NCBI GenBank assembly: GCA_023252195.1
Contig: JAHEXI010000001.1
Span: forward strand, 248,001-312,000
Length of the DNA stretch: 64,000 nucleotides
Source: Pseudonocardiales bacterium
Lineage (GTDB): Bacteria; Actinomycetota; Actinomycetes; Mycobacteriales; Pseudonocardiaceae
Reading direction: 5' to 3'
Shown here: positions 26,099 to 35,101 of the stretch, piece after piece
How positions within the stretch are numbered: the stretch's first letter is position 1
How the letters are laid out: each line of letters begins with the position of its first letter
Notes under the pieces: model-generated
Databases searched by the model: none
The model's input: only the letters and a program-made list of their open reading frames with translations
What the model was told of the DNA's origin: nothing
Made by a program: the position numbers and the translations under genes

Positions 26099-26545
26099 TT
26101 AGAGACGGCGATACATGATGTGCAAGCCGACGTAGCCGTCGACTGGATGGTGGAAGGCTTCGGGAATGGTGGTCAGGACGTCAAAGCCGAGCGAGCGCCA
26201 CAGGGCCACTGCACGGCTGTTGGTTGCCACCACCGCGTTGAACTGCATGGCACGGTAGCCGTCGGCGCGTGCCTGGTCGAGTACGTGCGCACCGAGAGCC
26301 CGCCCGATGCCGCGCCCGGCGTGTTCGGGGTCGACCAGGAAACTGGCGTTGGCGACATGTGCGGCCGGTCCACCATGGTTGGGCCGAATCGTGGCGATCC
26401 CTACCACGGCGCCCTGGTCGTCGACGGCCACGACCGTGCGCCCCGGAGGTTGCGGAAACCAGGTCTGGTGAGCCTGACCTGCAGTCATGTCACGGTCGAA
26501 GCAGAAGGTCTCGCCCGCGGCGAGGTGGACATGAAGGCGGCGACT
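26099..26545 (-). pseudogene. GNAT acetyltransferase, N-terminus deleted
   Basis: Reading on the minus strand from about 26545: HLAAGETFCFDRDM, PPGRTVVAVDDQGAVVG, the acetyl-CoA loop DPEHAGRGIGRALGAHVL, MQFNAVVATNSRAVALWRSLGFD and the closing HIMYRRL. The first alpha-beta unit normally present in this family is missing. The sequence is joined directly, in a different frame, to a MarR gene that itself lacks its C-terminus. An ATG at 26487 could make a 129-aa rump, probably inactive. Confidence 0.75.
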
Positions 26546-26919
26546 TCCTGATCGCTGAGTCCACTGGTCGCAATGCCGTTCACGCGACGAGCGGCTGATA
26601 CCAGGTGATCTTCCAAGGCGCGCGCCCGTGCGGTGAGAACCACCCGCATTCTGCGGCCATCGGCGGGATCGGGTTCGCGGCGGATCAGGTTGGTGCGCTC
26701 CATTCGCTGCAGGGTGTTGGCCATGGTCGGCTGTTCGATCCTGACCAGCTCGCACAGCTCGCGCTGGGTCAGCCCATCCTGCTCGAAAAGGGCCAACATC
26801 TGGGCGAACTGACCGGGAACGACGCCCAGAGGCGCGATCCGTCGATGCAGGGCTTGGGCGAGCAGACGACCGAGATGATTGATCTGGTAGCCCAGCCGTC
26901 TGCCAGGCTGAGCCGATGG
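26530..26919 (-). pseudogene. MarR-family regulator, C-terminus deleted and start lost
   Basis: The frame LGYQINHLGRLLAQALHRRI, QMLALFEQDGLTQRELCELV, TMANTLQRMERTNLIRREPDPADGRR is a clear MarR winged helix with the DxRR wing. It ends prematurely at QEVAAFMST where the GNAT sequence begins. No ATG or GTG exists between the upstream stop (26920-26922) and the domain, only a CTG. The usual last 20-30 residues are gone. Best read as half of a deletion fusion. Confidence 0.7.
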
Positions 26920-27833
26920 TCACCCCGTCCGTGGAGGAGTTCCTAACTCAGCGGCCCCGGCTGTTCGGCCTGGCCTACCGGATGCTGGGCGACGCGGGCG
27001 AGGCGGAGGATGTTGTTCAGGATGCGTACCTGCGTTGGGCCGGCGCCGACCGCGCCGAGATCGTCTATCCGCGCGGGTGGCTGATGAAGGTGGTCACCAA
27101 CCTCTGCTTCAACCGGCTGACCTCGGCGCGGGCGCGGCGAGAGTCCTACATTGGGCCGTGGCTGCCGGAGCCGGTGCTGACCGCTGATGGTGAGCTGGGG
27201 CCGCTTGAGACCGTGGAGCAGCGCGATTCGGTGTCCCTGGCGCTGCTGAGTCTCATGGAGCGACTTACTCCCGTCGAGCGAGCCGTTTTCGTACTGCGGG
27301 AGGCCTTTGCCTACAGCCATCGGCAGATCGCCGAGTTCCTCGATGTCTCGGAGGCCAATTCCCGGCAGCTTCATGGCAGGGCTCGGCAGCACCTCGGTGC
27401 CATGCGGCCGCGGTTCGAGCCTGACCGAGCCCAGTGGCGGCAGTTCGTCGAGAGCTTCTTGGCTGCCGCCCGAGGCGGCGACGTAGCCGAGCTCCGCGAG
27501 CTGCTGGCCGCAGATGTGACCGCCACGGCCGACGGTGGCGGCAAGGTTGGCGCCGCCCGACGAACGGTCGTCGGCCGCGACCGGGTCGCCCGCTATCTCG
27601 CCGGCGCACTGACCCGGTTCGCCCCGACCAGTCCGGCGCTATTCCTCGCCGAGGTCAACGGCGGGCCCGCGGTGTTGGGATTCGCCGACGGTCAGCTGCT
27701 CGGCGTGCTGTCGTTGGAGATCGTCGACGGGCAGGTCAGCGCGGTACATATAGTGGCCAACCCGGACAAGCTGGTCTTTGTCGCGCGACAGTTCGAGGCA
27801 GTGTCACATCTGGGGACGCCACTCGGTTCTTGA
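26916..27833 (+). CDS. ECF41-family RNA polymerase sigma factor (SigJ-like)
   Basis: The 305-aa protein has sigma-70 regions 2 and 4 (RLFGLAYRMLGDAGEAEDVVQ; PVERAVFVLREAFAYSHRQIAEFL), the ECF41 linker motif GPWLPEPV, and a C-terminal SnoaL-like domain with DGGGKVGAARR and the terminal NPDKL. In ECF41 factors this extension acts as a fused regulator in place of an anti-sigma factor. ECF41 genes normally sit beside a carboxymuconolactone decarboxylase, oxidoreductase or epimerase target; here the downstream epimerase-like gene is broken. Its first bases overlap the region of the MarR remnant on the other strand. Confidence 0.9.
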   Translation: MVTPSVEEFLTQRPRLFGLAYRMLGDAGEAEDVVQDAYLRWAGADRAEIVYPRGWLMKVVTNLCFNRLTSARARRESYIGPWLPEPVLTADGELGPLETVEQRDSVSLALLSLMERLTPVERAVFVLREAFAYSHRQIAEFLDVSEANSRQLHGRARQHLGAMRPRFEPDRAQWRQFVESFLAAARGGDVAELRELLAADVTATADGGGKVGAARRTVVGRDRVARYLAGALTRFAPTSPALFLAEVNGGPAVLGFADGQLLGVLSLEIVDGQVSAVHIVANPDKLVFVARQFEAVSHLGTPLGS

Positions 27834-27863
27834 CAAGTGAAGCCCACTTGGGAGGAACCGCTC

Positions 27864-28300
27864 ATGGCGAACCTGATCCTGGTCACTGGTGGCACCGGCA
27901 CGGTCGGCCGGGTTGTCGTCCGGCACTTACTCGACGCCGGACGGCAGGTGCGGGTGCTCAGCCGCGGCCGCCGGCGTACCGGTCCCACCCAGCACGTCAC
28001 CGGCGATGTCCGCACCGGCGAGGGACTCGTCGAGGCGGTGGCGGGCGTGGACACGATCGTGGCCTGCGTCGACCCGGCCTCACCGCAGTAGGAAAGCGCC
28101 GTCGGATCGTGCCGGTGCCGCTACCGGGGCGCGTCTGCCGCGCCTACCGCGCGGGAGGCCACCTGGCTCCCGACCGGGCGGCCGGCACCATCGGCTTCGA
28201 GCAGTGCCTCGGCGAGCAGTTGGCCGCGGGCACAGTGCCGTACGAGGACGCCATCCGCGACTACACCTGGCGGCCGGCCCGTCGTACGGAGGTGCGGTGA
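27864..28300 (+). pseudogene. NAD(P)-binding epimerase-like (SDR/COE) gene with internal deletion
   Basis: ATG 27864 follows GGAGGA. The first 75 residues are a normal Rossmann start (LILVTGGTGTVGRVVVRHLL, TGDVRTGEGLVEAVAGVD) ending at a stop at 28089. Right after it, in another frame, the C-terminal end of the same family is recognisable (IVPVPLPGRVCRAYRAGG, TIGFEQCLGEQLAAG). Several hundred bases of the middle are missing. It would have been the ECF41 partner gene. Confidence 0.75.
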
Positions 28301-28501
28301 TGCTGCTCCGCGCTGGGATCTGGTTCCCTGCTGGGCGCCCTGCTGCTCTTCGCGGTCCCGCATCTGATCTTCCACGCTACCCACGTGGAACATTTCAGCA
28401 CCAGCGCCGCGGCCACGGAAATGGTCGCGCTCACGATCGCGGCAGCCCTGCCCGCAGCCCTTCTGATCCTGACCCGACGCGCCCACCATGCCCGGGCGTG
28501 A
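28301..28501 (+). pseudogene. C-terminal fragment of a membrane protein
   Basis: Directly after the TGA of the epimerase remnant the plus strand reads LGSGSLLGALLLFAVPHLIF, then ATHVEHFSTSAAATEMVALT and LPAALLILTRRAHHARA before TGA. Two hydrophobic helices remain and there is no start codon in frame. It looks like the truncated third gene of the same operon. Confidence 0.55.
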
Positions 28502-28551
28502 ACCCGGACAGCAAGGTGCAGATCCGTCGCGCCTGTCAGCTGACGCCGCAG

Positions 28552-28986
28552 CTACGCCTTGCTGAAGTCGGGGATGCTGATCGAGCCATCCTCCGCCAAC
28601 GGGAAACCCGGGTTGTGCGCAATCTCCCACGCGTGGCCGTCGAGATCGGTGAAGTAGCCGGCGTAGCCACCATAGAACGTCTTCGCCGCCGGCCGGGTGA
28701 CGGTGGCACCGGCACGCTGCGCTGCCGCGATGACATCGTCGACCTCGGTCTCCGACCGAACGTTATGCGCGAGGACAACGCCGCTGAAGCCGGGCGCCTG
28801 GTTGTCAGTGACGCCGCAGTCGAGCGCGAGCTTGTCCCGGCCCCAGAGGACCAGCGCGATACCGCCGGCCTGAATGAACACGGTTTCTTCGGTCTCTTGG
28901 CCTTCCCAGCCCAACCGCTGATAGAACGCCCGAGCGCGACGCACGTCGGCGACGCCCAATGTGATCAGACTGACTCGCTGCTCCAT
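28552..28986 (-). CDS. VOC-family (glyoxalase/bleomycin-resistance fold) protein
   Basis: The 144-aa protein starts after AGGAGAAG. It has the paired beta-alpha-beta-beta-beta units: VSLITLGVADVRRARAFYQRLGW, FIQAGGIALVLWGRDKLA, then AHNVRSETEVDDVIAAAQRAGA, GGYAGYFTDLDGHAWEIAHNP. The metal-binding Glu is kept in WEIAHN. It is of the glyoxalase-like group that includes many hypothetical enzymes. No substrate can be assigned, and it is not part of an operon. Confidence 0.85.
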   Translation of the reverse strand: MEQRVSLITLGVADVRRARAFYQRLGWEGQETEETVFIQAGGIALVLWGRDKLALDCGVTDNQAPGFSGVVLAHNVRSETEVDDVIAAAQRAGATVTRPAAKTFYGGYAGYFTDLDGHAWEIAHNPGFPLAEDGSISIPDFSKA

Positions 28987-29037
28987 AAGCTCTTCTCCTC
29001 GCCACTAGCGAGTGGCACTCGTCAACCAGGATGTTTC

Positions 29038-29706
29038 TCACATGGCAGGGATGGGTTGATCATCCTCTCGCGGGCCGAACGCACCGAAGCGCTGCAGCCT
29101 CTCCGCCGGTGCAGGCATCCAGGCCCAGCCAGCGATCTGGCGTTGGGAGCGGCGACTGAACATTCCGCGTAGCAGCTCGTAGCCGTCGATGGTCAGCATT
29201 GTCTGTGGCTCGCCATCACCAATGTGCCACTGCTGGCCGTGCCCCCCGCAGATCACCAACGTGCCGGGTTGTTTGAGCCGCCGACCGAGGAAGCCCACCA
29301 TGACGTCGAGTGCTGGTTGCCAGTGGTCGCGCTCGGGGCGGCCCAGGCCGAGCGTTTCGTGGAGATCGCCCTCGTGGCAAATGATGTCCAAGCCCAGGTT
29401 AGGGCCCCGGACCTCACCAGCGCAGCTTGCCTGCGCCCTCGGGCCGACGAGGTCCCATTCGGCCAGTAGCTCACTGATCGTGTGCTGCCGACGCTCACCA
29501 ACGTGGCGCGCCGTCCACTCATCGCCGGGTAGCCCGTCAAGTCGGCCGGAGGCGACATCGGCGGCCCCTCCGACGAGATGCGCGAACACCTCATGCACCG
29601 TCCATGCCGGCGTGGCCGATACCGGAGTGCGCAACTGCTCGACGCTCAGCGCACGAGCCAGCTCGGCAAGTCGCCCATGAGCATCGCGGTACACGACGTC
29701 GAACAT
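29038..29706 (-). CDS. DinB/mycothiol-dependent maleylpyruvate isomerase-family protein
   Basis: From ATG 29706 it gives 222 aa. The N-terminal four-helix DinB-like bundle includes WTVHEVFAHLVGGAADVASGRL and HQR-type metal ligands (HLVGG, ICHEGDLHETLG). The C-terminal part (TLVICGGHGQQWHIGDGEP, MLTIDGYELLRGMFSRRS) is an SCP2-like or MDMPI_C domain. Proteins of this type use mycothiol in actinobacteria. An upstream extension to 29868 seems non-coding. Confidence 0.8.
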   Translation of the reverse strand: MFDVVYRDAHGRLAELARALSVEQLRTPVSATPAWTVHEVFAHLVGGAADVASGRLDGLPGDEWTARHVGERRQHTISELLAEWDLVGPRAQASCAGEVRGPNLGLDIICHEGDLHETLGLGRPERDHWQPALDVMVGFLGRRLKQPGTLVICGGHGQQWHIGDGEPQTMLTIDGYELLRGMFSRRSQRQIAGWAWMPAPAERLQRFGAFGPREDDQPIPAM

Positions 29707-29879
29707 CTTGGCAATCCTGCCATCCCCGATCCGCCCGGAGAGAACGACAGCCATCATCGGGAGAGGGACGGGCTGGCGCCATACGAATTGGTTCTCCGCC
29801 AGAACGTCCAAGACGGCTCTGGCGGCAGCCGCCCTGGAGGCGTACGGGGCTGTGCACGTGATCTGCAAACAACGCTGGT

Positions 29880-29975
29880 GTCGGGATGTTGGGGTACCAA
29901 TGGGAGACCGATATCGCTGACTGGAGTTGGGTCATCGACGTCAACCTGTGTGGGGGGTCATCCACGGCGCCCCTC
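29880..29975 (+). pseudogene. Short-chain dehydrogenase fragment
   Basis: The plus strand contains GYQWETDIADWSWVIDVNLC followed, after one extra G, by V-I-H-G in a shifted frame. This matches the conserved DWxWVxxVNLxGVIHG strand of classical SDRs. Only about 30 codons remain, with nothing of the Rossmann start or the catalytic YxxxK. Confidence 0.6.
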
Positions 29976-30104
29976 ACGGTTCCACGTCGCTGCATCGCAA
30001 GACATCGAGCGGGATCCGTAACAGGATCGCCATCCGGCCGCCATGAGTCGGCCGTGGCAGGGTAGGCGGGGCCAGTGCGTGACCGACGGAGAGGACCGAC
30101 CGCG

Positions 30105-31037
30105 ATGAGTAGGGCCTACGGGTACACCTCTTACGGCGGTCCCGAGACCGAGATCTGGTTCGACCGGCCTGAGCCGGCGCCTGGTCCAAGCGAACTGGTG
30201 ATCAAGGTCAAGGCTGTCGGGGTCAACCCGGTCGACTACAAGATCCGCAGCGGTGCGGCGGCCAACCCGCAGGCGACTCCACACTTTCCCCTGGTGCTGG
30301 GCGTTGAGGCGGCCGGTGTCGTGGTCGCAGTCGGTTCCGACGTCAAGGGATTCGCCGAGGGCGATGAAGTGATGGGCAGGACCGCGCCGGGACACGGCAG
30401 CTACGCCGAGCACGCGGTGCTGCTCGCCGAGGCCACCACGGGTAAGCCACCGCAAATCAGTTTCGTGCAGGCAGCCGCGCTGCCGGTGGCCGGTGGGACC
30501 GCCTGGGATGTGCTGGAGAAACTCGGCGTCGCCGAGGGTGACACGCTGCTGATCAACGGTGTCGGCGGTGGTGTCGGTGTGATGGCCGCACAGCTGGCGC
30601 GCAACCGTGGCGCGGCGGTCTTCGGGGTGGGTAGCGAGACCAAACGGTCGATGGTGGAAAGTCTCGGAGCCATCCTGGTGCCCTACGACAGCGGCCAGGT
30701 CGTCGAGCAGATGCGACAACTGCTGTCTGGCGGAGTCGACGCCATCTTCGACGTGGTAGGTGGCGAACCGATGCGCCATGTCGCCATTCTGATCACCAAC
30801 CCGGCCCGGATCGTGTCGGTCGCTGACCCTGGTGTCGCGGACCTGGGAGGCAGCTACCTGTCGTCCGGCTCTGCGGGCGTTCCCGCCGTCGCCAATCTGG
30901 TCGCCGCAGGCAAGGTCGATCCGAAGGTGCTCCAGACGTACCCCTTCGACGAAGCGCCACACGCACTGCGAGCGGTGGAGTCCGGTCACGCGCTCGGCAA
31001 GATCGTCATCGACCTGGAGCAGACCACTGAGGTGTGA
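30105..31037 (+). CDS. Zinc-independent MDR/quinone oxidoreductase
   Basis: ATG 30105 after GGAGAGGACC gives 310 aa. The GroES-like N-terminal half (LVIKVKAVGVNPVDYKIRSG, HFPLVLGVEAAGVVVAVGSDV, GSYAEHAVL) leads to a Rossmann domain with the cofactor motif LLINGVGGGVGVMAAQLARNRGA (GxGxxG type) and FDVVGG. Catalytic zinc ligands are absent, as in NADPH:quinone reductases. It is convergent with a TetR remnant that probably once controlled it. Confidence 0.88.
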   Translation: MSRAYGYTSYGGPETEIWFDRPEPAPGPSELVIKVKAVGVNPVDYKIRSGAAANPQATPHFPLVLGVEAAGVVVAVGSDVKGFAEGDEVMGRTAPGHGSYAEHAVLLAEATTGKPPQISFVQAAALPVAGGTAWDVLEKLGVAEGDTLLINGVGGGVGVMAAQLARNRGAAVFGVGSETKRSMVESLGAILVPYDSGQVVEQMRQLLSGGVDAIFDVVGGEPMRHVAILITNPARIVSVADPGVADLGGSYLSSGSAGVPAVANLVAAGKVDPKVLQTYPFDEAPHALRAVESGHALGKIVIDLEQTTEV

Positions 31038-31042
31038 TCGGA

Positions 31043-31501
31043 TCAGCTGGGGCTAGTGAGGTTGCTCAGGTGCTGGTGCACGGCGGCGGTGGTCCGGTCG
31101 ATCTCGCCGGTGGCGAGGAGGTCGAGCAGGGCTCCGCGCAGCACGGCGAGGACCAGTGTTCTTCGCGCGGTGCCGGCCCGGCTGTCGCGCTCGGCGGGTG
31201 GCTGAGCGTCGGCGAGGACGGTGAGCCAGTCGTCGACGGTTGAGCGGGCGAAGCCGGCCCACGGGCCGTCGGGGTCGACCAGGCTGCGCGCGTACCCCTC
31301 GACCCACAGGGTGAGCAGCGCGCAGTGGTTCCCGGCGGCGAGCCACGCCCAAATCTCGGCGGCAGCGTCTGCCAACCCGGCATGATCCCGGTCCCGCAGG
31401 CGGCCCAGCAGATCCAGCTCGTCGGTGCGAGCGCGCTCGAGCAGCGCTCGGACCAGGCCCTCCTTGCTGCCGAAGGCCGCATCGCGGAGACGCTTGACCG
31501 G
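31043..31501 (-). pseudogene. TetR-family regulator lacking its HTH
   Basis: The frame starts right after a stop (31502-31504) with VKRLRDAAFGSKEGLVRALL and runs through ERARTDELDLLGRL and a normal TetR C-terminal domain (HCALLTLWVEGYARSLV, LVLAVLRGALLDLLATGE) to a stop at 31043. FGSKEGL is the last turn of the TetR DNA-binding domain, so nearly the whole helix-turn-helix is gone. A later GTG/TTG might give a headless ligand domain. Confidence 0.75.
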
Positions 31502-31573
31502 CTAAGAGCGTGAGGTGGCGGTGCTGTCAGGTGCAGCACACCCGACGCGGCGGCGTGATCCGGAAGACACGGC

Positions 31574-33202
31574 CTAGCCTAGGGCGGGCAGACCCAGCAG
31601 TTCCACTGAGCGTTTGCGCATTTCGACCTTGCGGACCTTGCCGGTGACGGTCATCGGGAACTCCTCCACCACGTGCACGTATCGGGGGATCTTGTAGTGC
31701 GCGAGCTTGTCGGCTGCGAAATCCCACAGCGCCTCGGCGGTGAGCTCGGGCGCACCTGTCCGCAGTCGCACCCAGGCGCACAGCTCCTCGCCGTAGCGCG
31801 CGTCGGGGACCCCGATCACCTGAGCATCCAGGATGTCCGGGTGGGTGTAGAGGAATTCCTCGATCTCCCGGGGGTAGACGTTCTCGCCCCCGCGGATGAC
31901 CATGTCCTTGATCCGCCCGGTGATATTGAGGTAGCCCTCGGAGTCCATCACCGCGACATCGCCAGTGTGCATCCAGCGCGCCCGGTCGATCACCTCGGCG
32001 GTCTTATCCGGCTGCTCCCAGTAACCGAGCATGACCGAGTATCCACGGGTGCACAGCTCGCCCGGGGTCCCGCGCGGCAGCGTCAGACCGGTGTCCGGGT
32101 CGATGATCTTCACCTCGAGGTGTGGGTGTACCCGGCCGACCGTGGACACCCGCCGCTCCAGTGTGTCGTCGGCCCGGGTCTGGGTGGATACCGGGGAGGT
32201 CTCGGTCATTCCGTAGCAGATGGTCACCTCGGTCATGCCCATCCGCCCGACGACCTGTTTCATCACCTCCACCGGGCACGGCGAGCCCGCCATGATCCCG
32301 GTCCGCAGCGACGACAGATCATAGGAATCGAAACCGGCGTCAGCCAGCATGGCGATGAACATCGTGGGCACTCCGTACAGCGAGGTGCAGCGCTCCTGCG
32401 CGACCGCAGACAGAGTCGCCGCCGGCTCGAATGACCGTGCCGGGTACACCAGGCAGGCGCCGTGGGATGTGGCGGCCAGGTTGCCCATCACCATGCCGAA
32501 ACAGTGATAAAGCGGCACCGGCACGCAGATCCGGTCGGCCTCAGTGTAGCCGCACAGCTCCCCGACGAAGTAGCCGTTGTTGAGGATGTTGTGATGCGAC
32601 AGCGTGGCGCCCTTGGGGAAACCAGTGGTGCCCGAGGTGTACTGGATGTTGATCGGGTCGTCCGGGGACAGGGTCGCCTGCTTGCCGGCAAGCACCGCCG
32701 CATCACCGTCGCGCACCGATAGCTGCGCCCACCGGGTGGAACCGATCAGCACGACTTGTTCCAGGGCAGTGCAGCGAGGGCCCACCTCAGAGATCATCGC
32801 GGCGTAGTCTGCGGTCTTGAACGACTCCGCCGCGACCAGTAGCCGGATCCCGGCCGCCGTGAGGACGTACTCCAGTTCGCGGCTTTGGTATGCGGGGTTG
32901 ATTGTGACCAGGATCGCGCCGATCTTCGCGGTGGCGTACTGGGTAAGCAGCCACTCCGGGCAGTTCGGTGCCCAGATACCGACCCGGTCGCCCTTTCCGA
33001 TCCCGACGGCCAACAGCCCCAACGCCATGGAATCAATATCAGCGCGCAACTGTGAGTAGCTCCACCTGCGACCGCTCGGGCAATCGACCAGCGCCTCCCG
33101 GTCGCCGCACCGCGAGACCGTGCGGTCGAAGTTGTCTCCGATTGTGTCGCCCAACAGCGGGACCTGGGAAACCCCCGAGACATACGACACAAGCGCGGGC
33201 AC
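31574..33202 (-). CDS. Acyl-CoA synthetase (AMP-binding, FadD-type)
   Basis: GTG 33202 follows GAGGAGG and gives 542 aa. Adenylation motifs are clear: A3 [20 protein letters not shown]5 [12 protein letters not shown]7 [11 protein letters not shown]8 [23 protein letters not shown] and A10 lysine in [11 protein letters not shown]. It activates a medium/long-chain or branched acid to the CoA ester via acyl-AMP, feeding beta-oxidation. It stands alone. Confidence 0.92.
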   Translation of the reverse strand: MPALVSYVSGVSQVPLLGDTIGDNFDRTVSRCGDREALVDCPSGRRWSYSQLRADIDSMALGLLAVGIGKGDRVGIWAPNCPEWLLTQYATAKIGAILVTINPAYQSRELEYVLTAAGIRLLVAAESFKTADYAAMISEVGPRCTALEQVVLIGSTRWAQLSVRDGDAAVLAGKQATLSPDDPINIQYTSGTTGFPKGATLSHHNILNNGYFVGELCGYTEADRICVPVPLYHCFGMVMGNLAATSHGACLVYPARSFEPAATLSAVAQERCTSLYGVPTMFIAMLADAGFDSYDLSSLRTGIMAGSPCPVEVMKQVVGRMGMTEVTICYGMTETSPVSTQTRADDTLERRVSTVGRVHPHLEVKIIDPDTGLTLPRGTPGELCTRGYSVMLGYWEQPDKTAEVIDRARWMHTGDVAVMDSEGYLNITGRIKDMVIRGGENVYPREIEEFLYTHPDILDAQVIGVPDARYGEELCAWVRLRTGAPELTAEALWDFAADKLAHYKIPRYVHVVEEFPMTVTGKVRKVEMRKRSVELLGLPALG

Positions 33203-33293
33203 GACGGCCTCCTCGTAGGGCTTCAGACGCCGGACGTGCGATCATGATCCGTCGGCTGGCCTGCCGGCAAGGCCCGGCTTCGAGGCGGCGTCG

Positions 33294-33470
33294 CTAGACG
33301 ATCGCTCTGTCACTCTGGCGCAGCATCCTGAGGATGACCAGGCCTGCTGGGGTTACTTCGACTCGGTTCCATGGCTCGGGACGAAGGCGGAAGCCGATCG
33401 TGTCGAAGTTATCGTCGAGCTTGTCGACCCGGATCTGGACGTCGATGCAGTCCTTGGCGGTGAGACCCGT
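33294..33470 (-). pseudogene. C-terminal fragment of an unidentified gene
   Basis: Minus strand: LTAKDCIDVQIRVDKLDDNF, TIGFRLRPEPWNRVEVTPAG and LVILRMLRQSDRAIV before TAG. The amphipathic pattern and coding-like composition suggest a genuine protein end. The frame is cut by a stop at 33471-33473 exactly where the neighbouring DUF4937 remnant starts on the other strand. Confidence 0.45.
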
Positions 33471-33473
33471 TCA

Positions 33474-33995
33474 CGCGCGCAGTTCTCGACAGCCCAAGGG
33501 CATTGGTCGGTGATCAGCGACCAGCCGGGCTTGGTGGGCCAGGTCGGCGGTTGGGACAACTCAGGCCGGGCGCTCGTCTTGGGACTTTGGGCGGATGACA
33601 GCGCCTATCGGTCGTTCATGCGATTGCGGCATGACGCAGTGGCTGACCAGACTGGCCAACGCCGCACCTACACCGAGATAGAAGTGGCGATTGGTGAGGT
33701 GATGTTCCTCATGTCCGGTGAGGCGGAATCGGTGCCCAGCGCCATCGCGGGTGGCTCGCTGTTGTGTGTGGCTGACTGTCAGGTGCGACCTGGTCGGGAC
33801 GCGCATTTCATCGACCTTGGCCACCATCGATATCTGGTCACCACGTTGTGGTCGGATCCGGCGGCGCATCAGCGATACGCCTCCCAGGATGTTCCTCGCC
33901 TCCGCGCGCGAGCTGCCCTCGATGATGGCCTCCGCACGATGGCTGGTCACAGCCTGGTGCTGGAGACGGCCTGGCGTGTCCTGCCGGACGCGTAG
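33474..33995 (+). pseudogene. DUF4937-type protein, N-terminus missing
   Basis: Plus strand similarity to DUF4937 begins at RSRAQFSTAQGHWSVISDQP and continues LVGQVGGWDNSGRALVLGLW, YRSFMRLRHDAVADQ, with a second repeat DLGHHRYLVTTLWSDPAAH. The first beta strand and start codon are absent; the first available start is GTG 33510. A strong hairpin terminator follows. Either a truncated but translated gene or a pseudogene. Confidence 0.6.
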
Positions 33996-34044
33996 GACCC
34001 CCCCGTTCCAGGCTGCCAGGTGCGGCGGCCAGGTCAGACCGGCC

Positions 34045-34090
34045 GGCGCGACGGCTCTGCCGCGTCTGCTCTCGGCAGAGCCGTCGCGCC
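34045..34090. terminator. Hairpin terminator
   Basis: A 17-bp perfect stem (34045-34061 with 34074-34090) with a 12-base loop, 50 bases beyond the stop of the DUF4937-type gene. Confidence 0.8.
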
Positions 34091-34122
34091 CACGGCCCGG
34101 TGCGGGTCAGGATGGGGCGGTG

Positions 34123-34250
34123 GACGCATTGATCTGCTTCCTAACCTGCGGATGCTGCGGTTCCCCGTTGGTCAGGCCTACTTGTGGCGCGACCCGGACT
34201 CATTGACCCTCATCGACACTGGGCTGGCCGGAGCCGGGGGGCGCGGCGTG
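34123..34250 (+). pseudogene. Metallo-beta-lactamase-fold N-terminal fragment
   Basis: The plus strand reads DLLPNLRMLRFPVGQAYLWR then DPDSLTLIDTGLAGAG, the first two strands of an MBL-fold hydrolase with the LIDTG turn. The HxHxDH zinc motif that should follow some 25 residues later is absent; the frame goes into unrelated sequence. Confidence 0.6.
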
Positions 34251-34343
34251 CTACCGATCCGTCGTACACCTTCCGGCGGCATCTTCGACGGATCGACGGG
34301 GCCGTCGAGGAGTAGGTGAGTCCCTGCCGAAGCCTCTGGTCCC

Positions 34344-34738
34344 TTAACCCCTCGCCGGGCGCCGCCCCGGGTAGAGGCGGAAGCCGGCGAAGCGACGGTG
34401 CGGCAACGTCTCGTAGAAGCCTTCGGCGGTATGAGTGATCACGTCCATACGGCCTACGCGACACCGCTGGAAGACCTCAGCGAGCATCTGTCGCCCGAGG
34501 CCCCGACCACGGTGTTCGGGCGCGACGAGCAGTTGCGCCAGATAGGCAGTCGCGCCGTCAGTGAGCGCGTGAGCGAAACCGACGACGGTGTCGTCGTCAT
34601 CGAGCGCCACGACTGTGGTTGCCCCCGGCGCCAACAACGCGCGTAGCGCCCGGTCCGGGTCGGCAGAAACGTCGGCCACCCCTGCGCGGCGCAGATAGCC
34701 AGCACACCGTCGAGACGCACCGCTTTGAAGATCCCCAT
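34344..34738 (-). pseudogene. GNAT acetyltransferase with a frameshift
   Basis: The start ATG 34738 reads MGIFKAVRLDGVLAICAAQG WPTF. From there the family continues in another frame as SADPDRALRALLAPG, VVALDDDDTVVGFAHAL, LLVAPEHRGRGLGRQML and ITHTAEGFYETLPHRRFAGF. One base is missing near 34670. Apart from this the gene is complete, so a sequencing error cannot be excluded. Confidence 0.65.
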
Positions 34739-34802
34739 GGCCGTCCATGATTTAGCTTCGCTGCACGCCGCGCACTGCCATCTCCGCTACTACGGGACGA
34801 GA

Positions 34803-35036
34803 TCAACGATGCCGCGACGCGACGAAGATCAGCGCCTCGCGGGCCAGGACTAGCCAGGTGGACTCGTCGTCGGCGGTCGCGATCAGCCACTCCTTCATCG
34901 GCCGACCCTTGCCAGCGTCGAACGGGCCGCCGATCCCGTTCCCGATCAGCGCGTCGACACGATCCCGCGGCAGCTTCACGACGAGCCGGCCCCCAGTCCA
35001 CGGGGACGATTCGACCTCATCAGGGGTGGGGCACAA
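34803..35036 (-). pseudogene. TfoX-N-like domain, N-terminus missing
   Basis: Minus strand: GGRLVVKLPRDRVDALIGNG, GGPFDAGKGRPMKEWLI, WLVLAREALIFVASRHR. This is the second half of the small TfoX/Sxy N-terminal-type domain (KLPxxRV... GxPFDxGxGRxMKEW). The first half (about 40 residues) is replaced by an unrelated 12-residue start from GTG 35036. Confidence 0.55.
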
Positions 35037-35101
35037 TCCGCTGGGCTTGTCCGCATTGCTTGCAGCCAGTCGGGTCGGCTATGACGTGGTCCGGGTGACC
35101 G

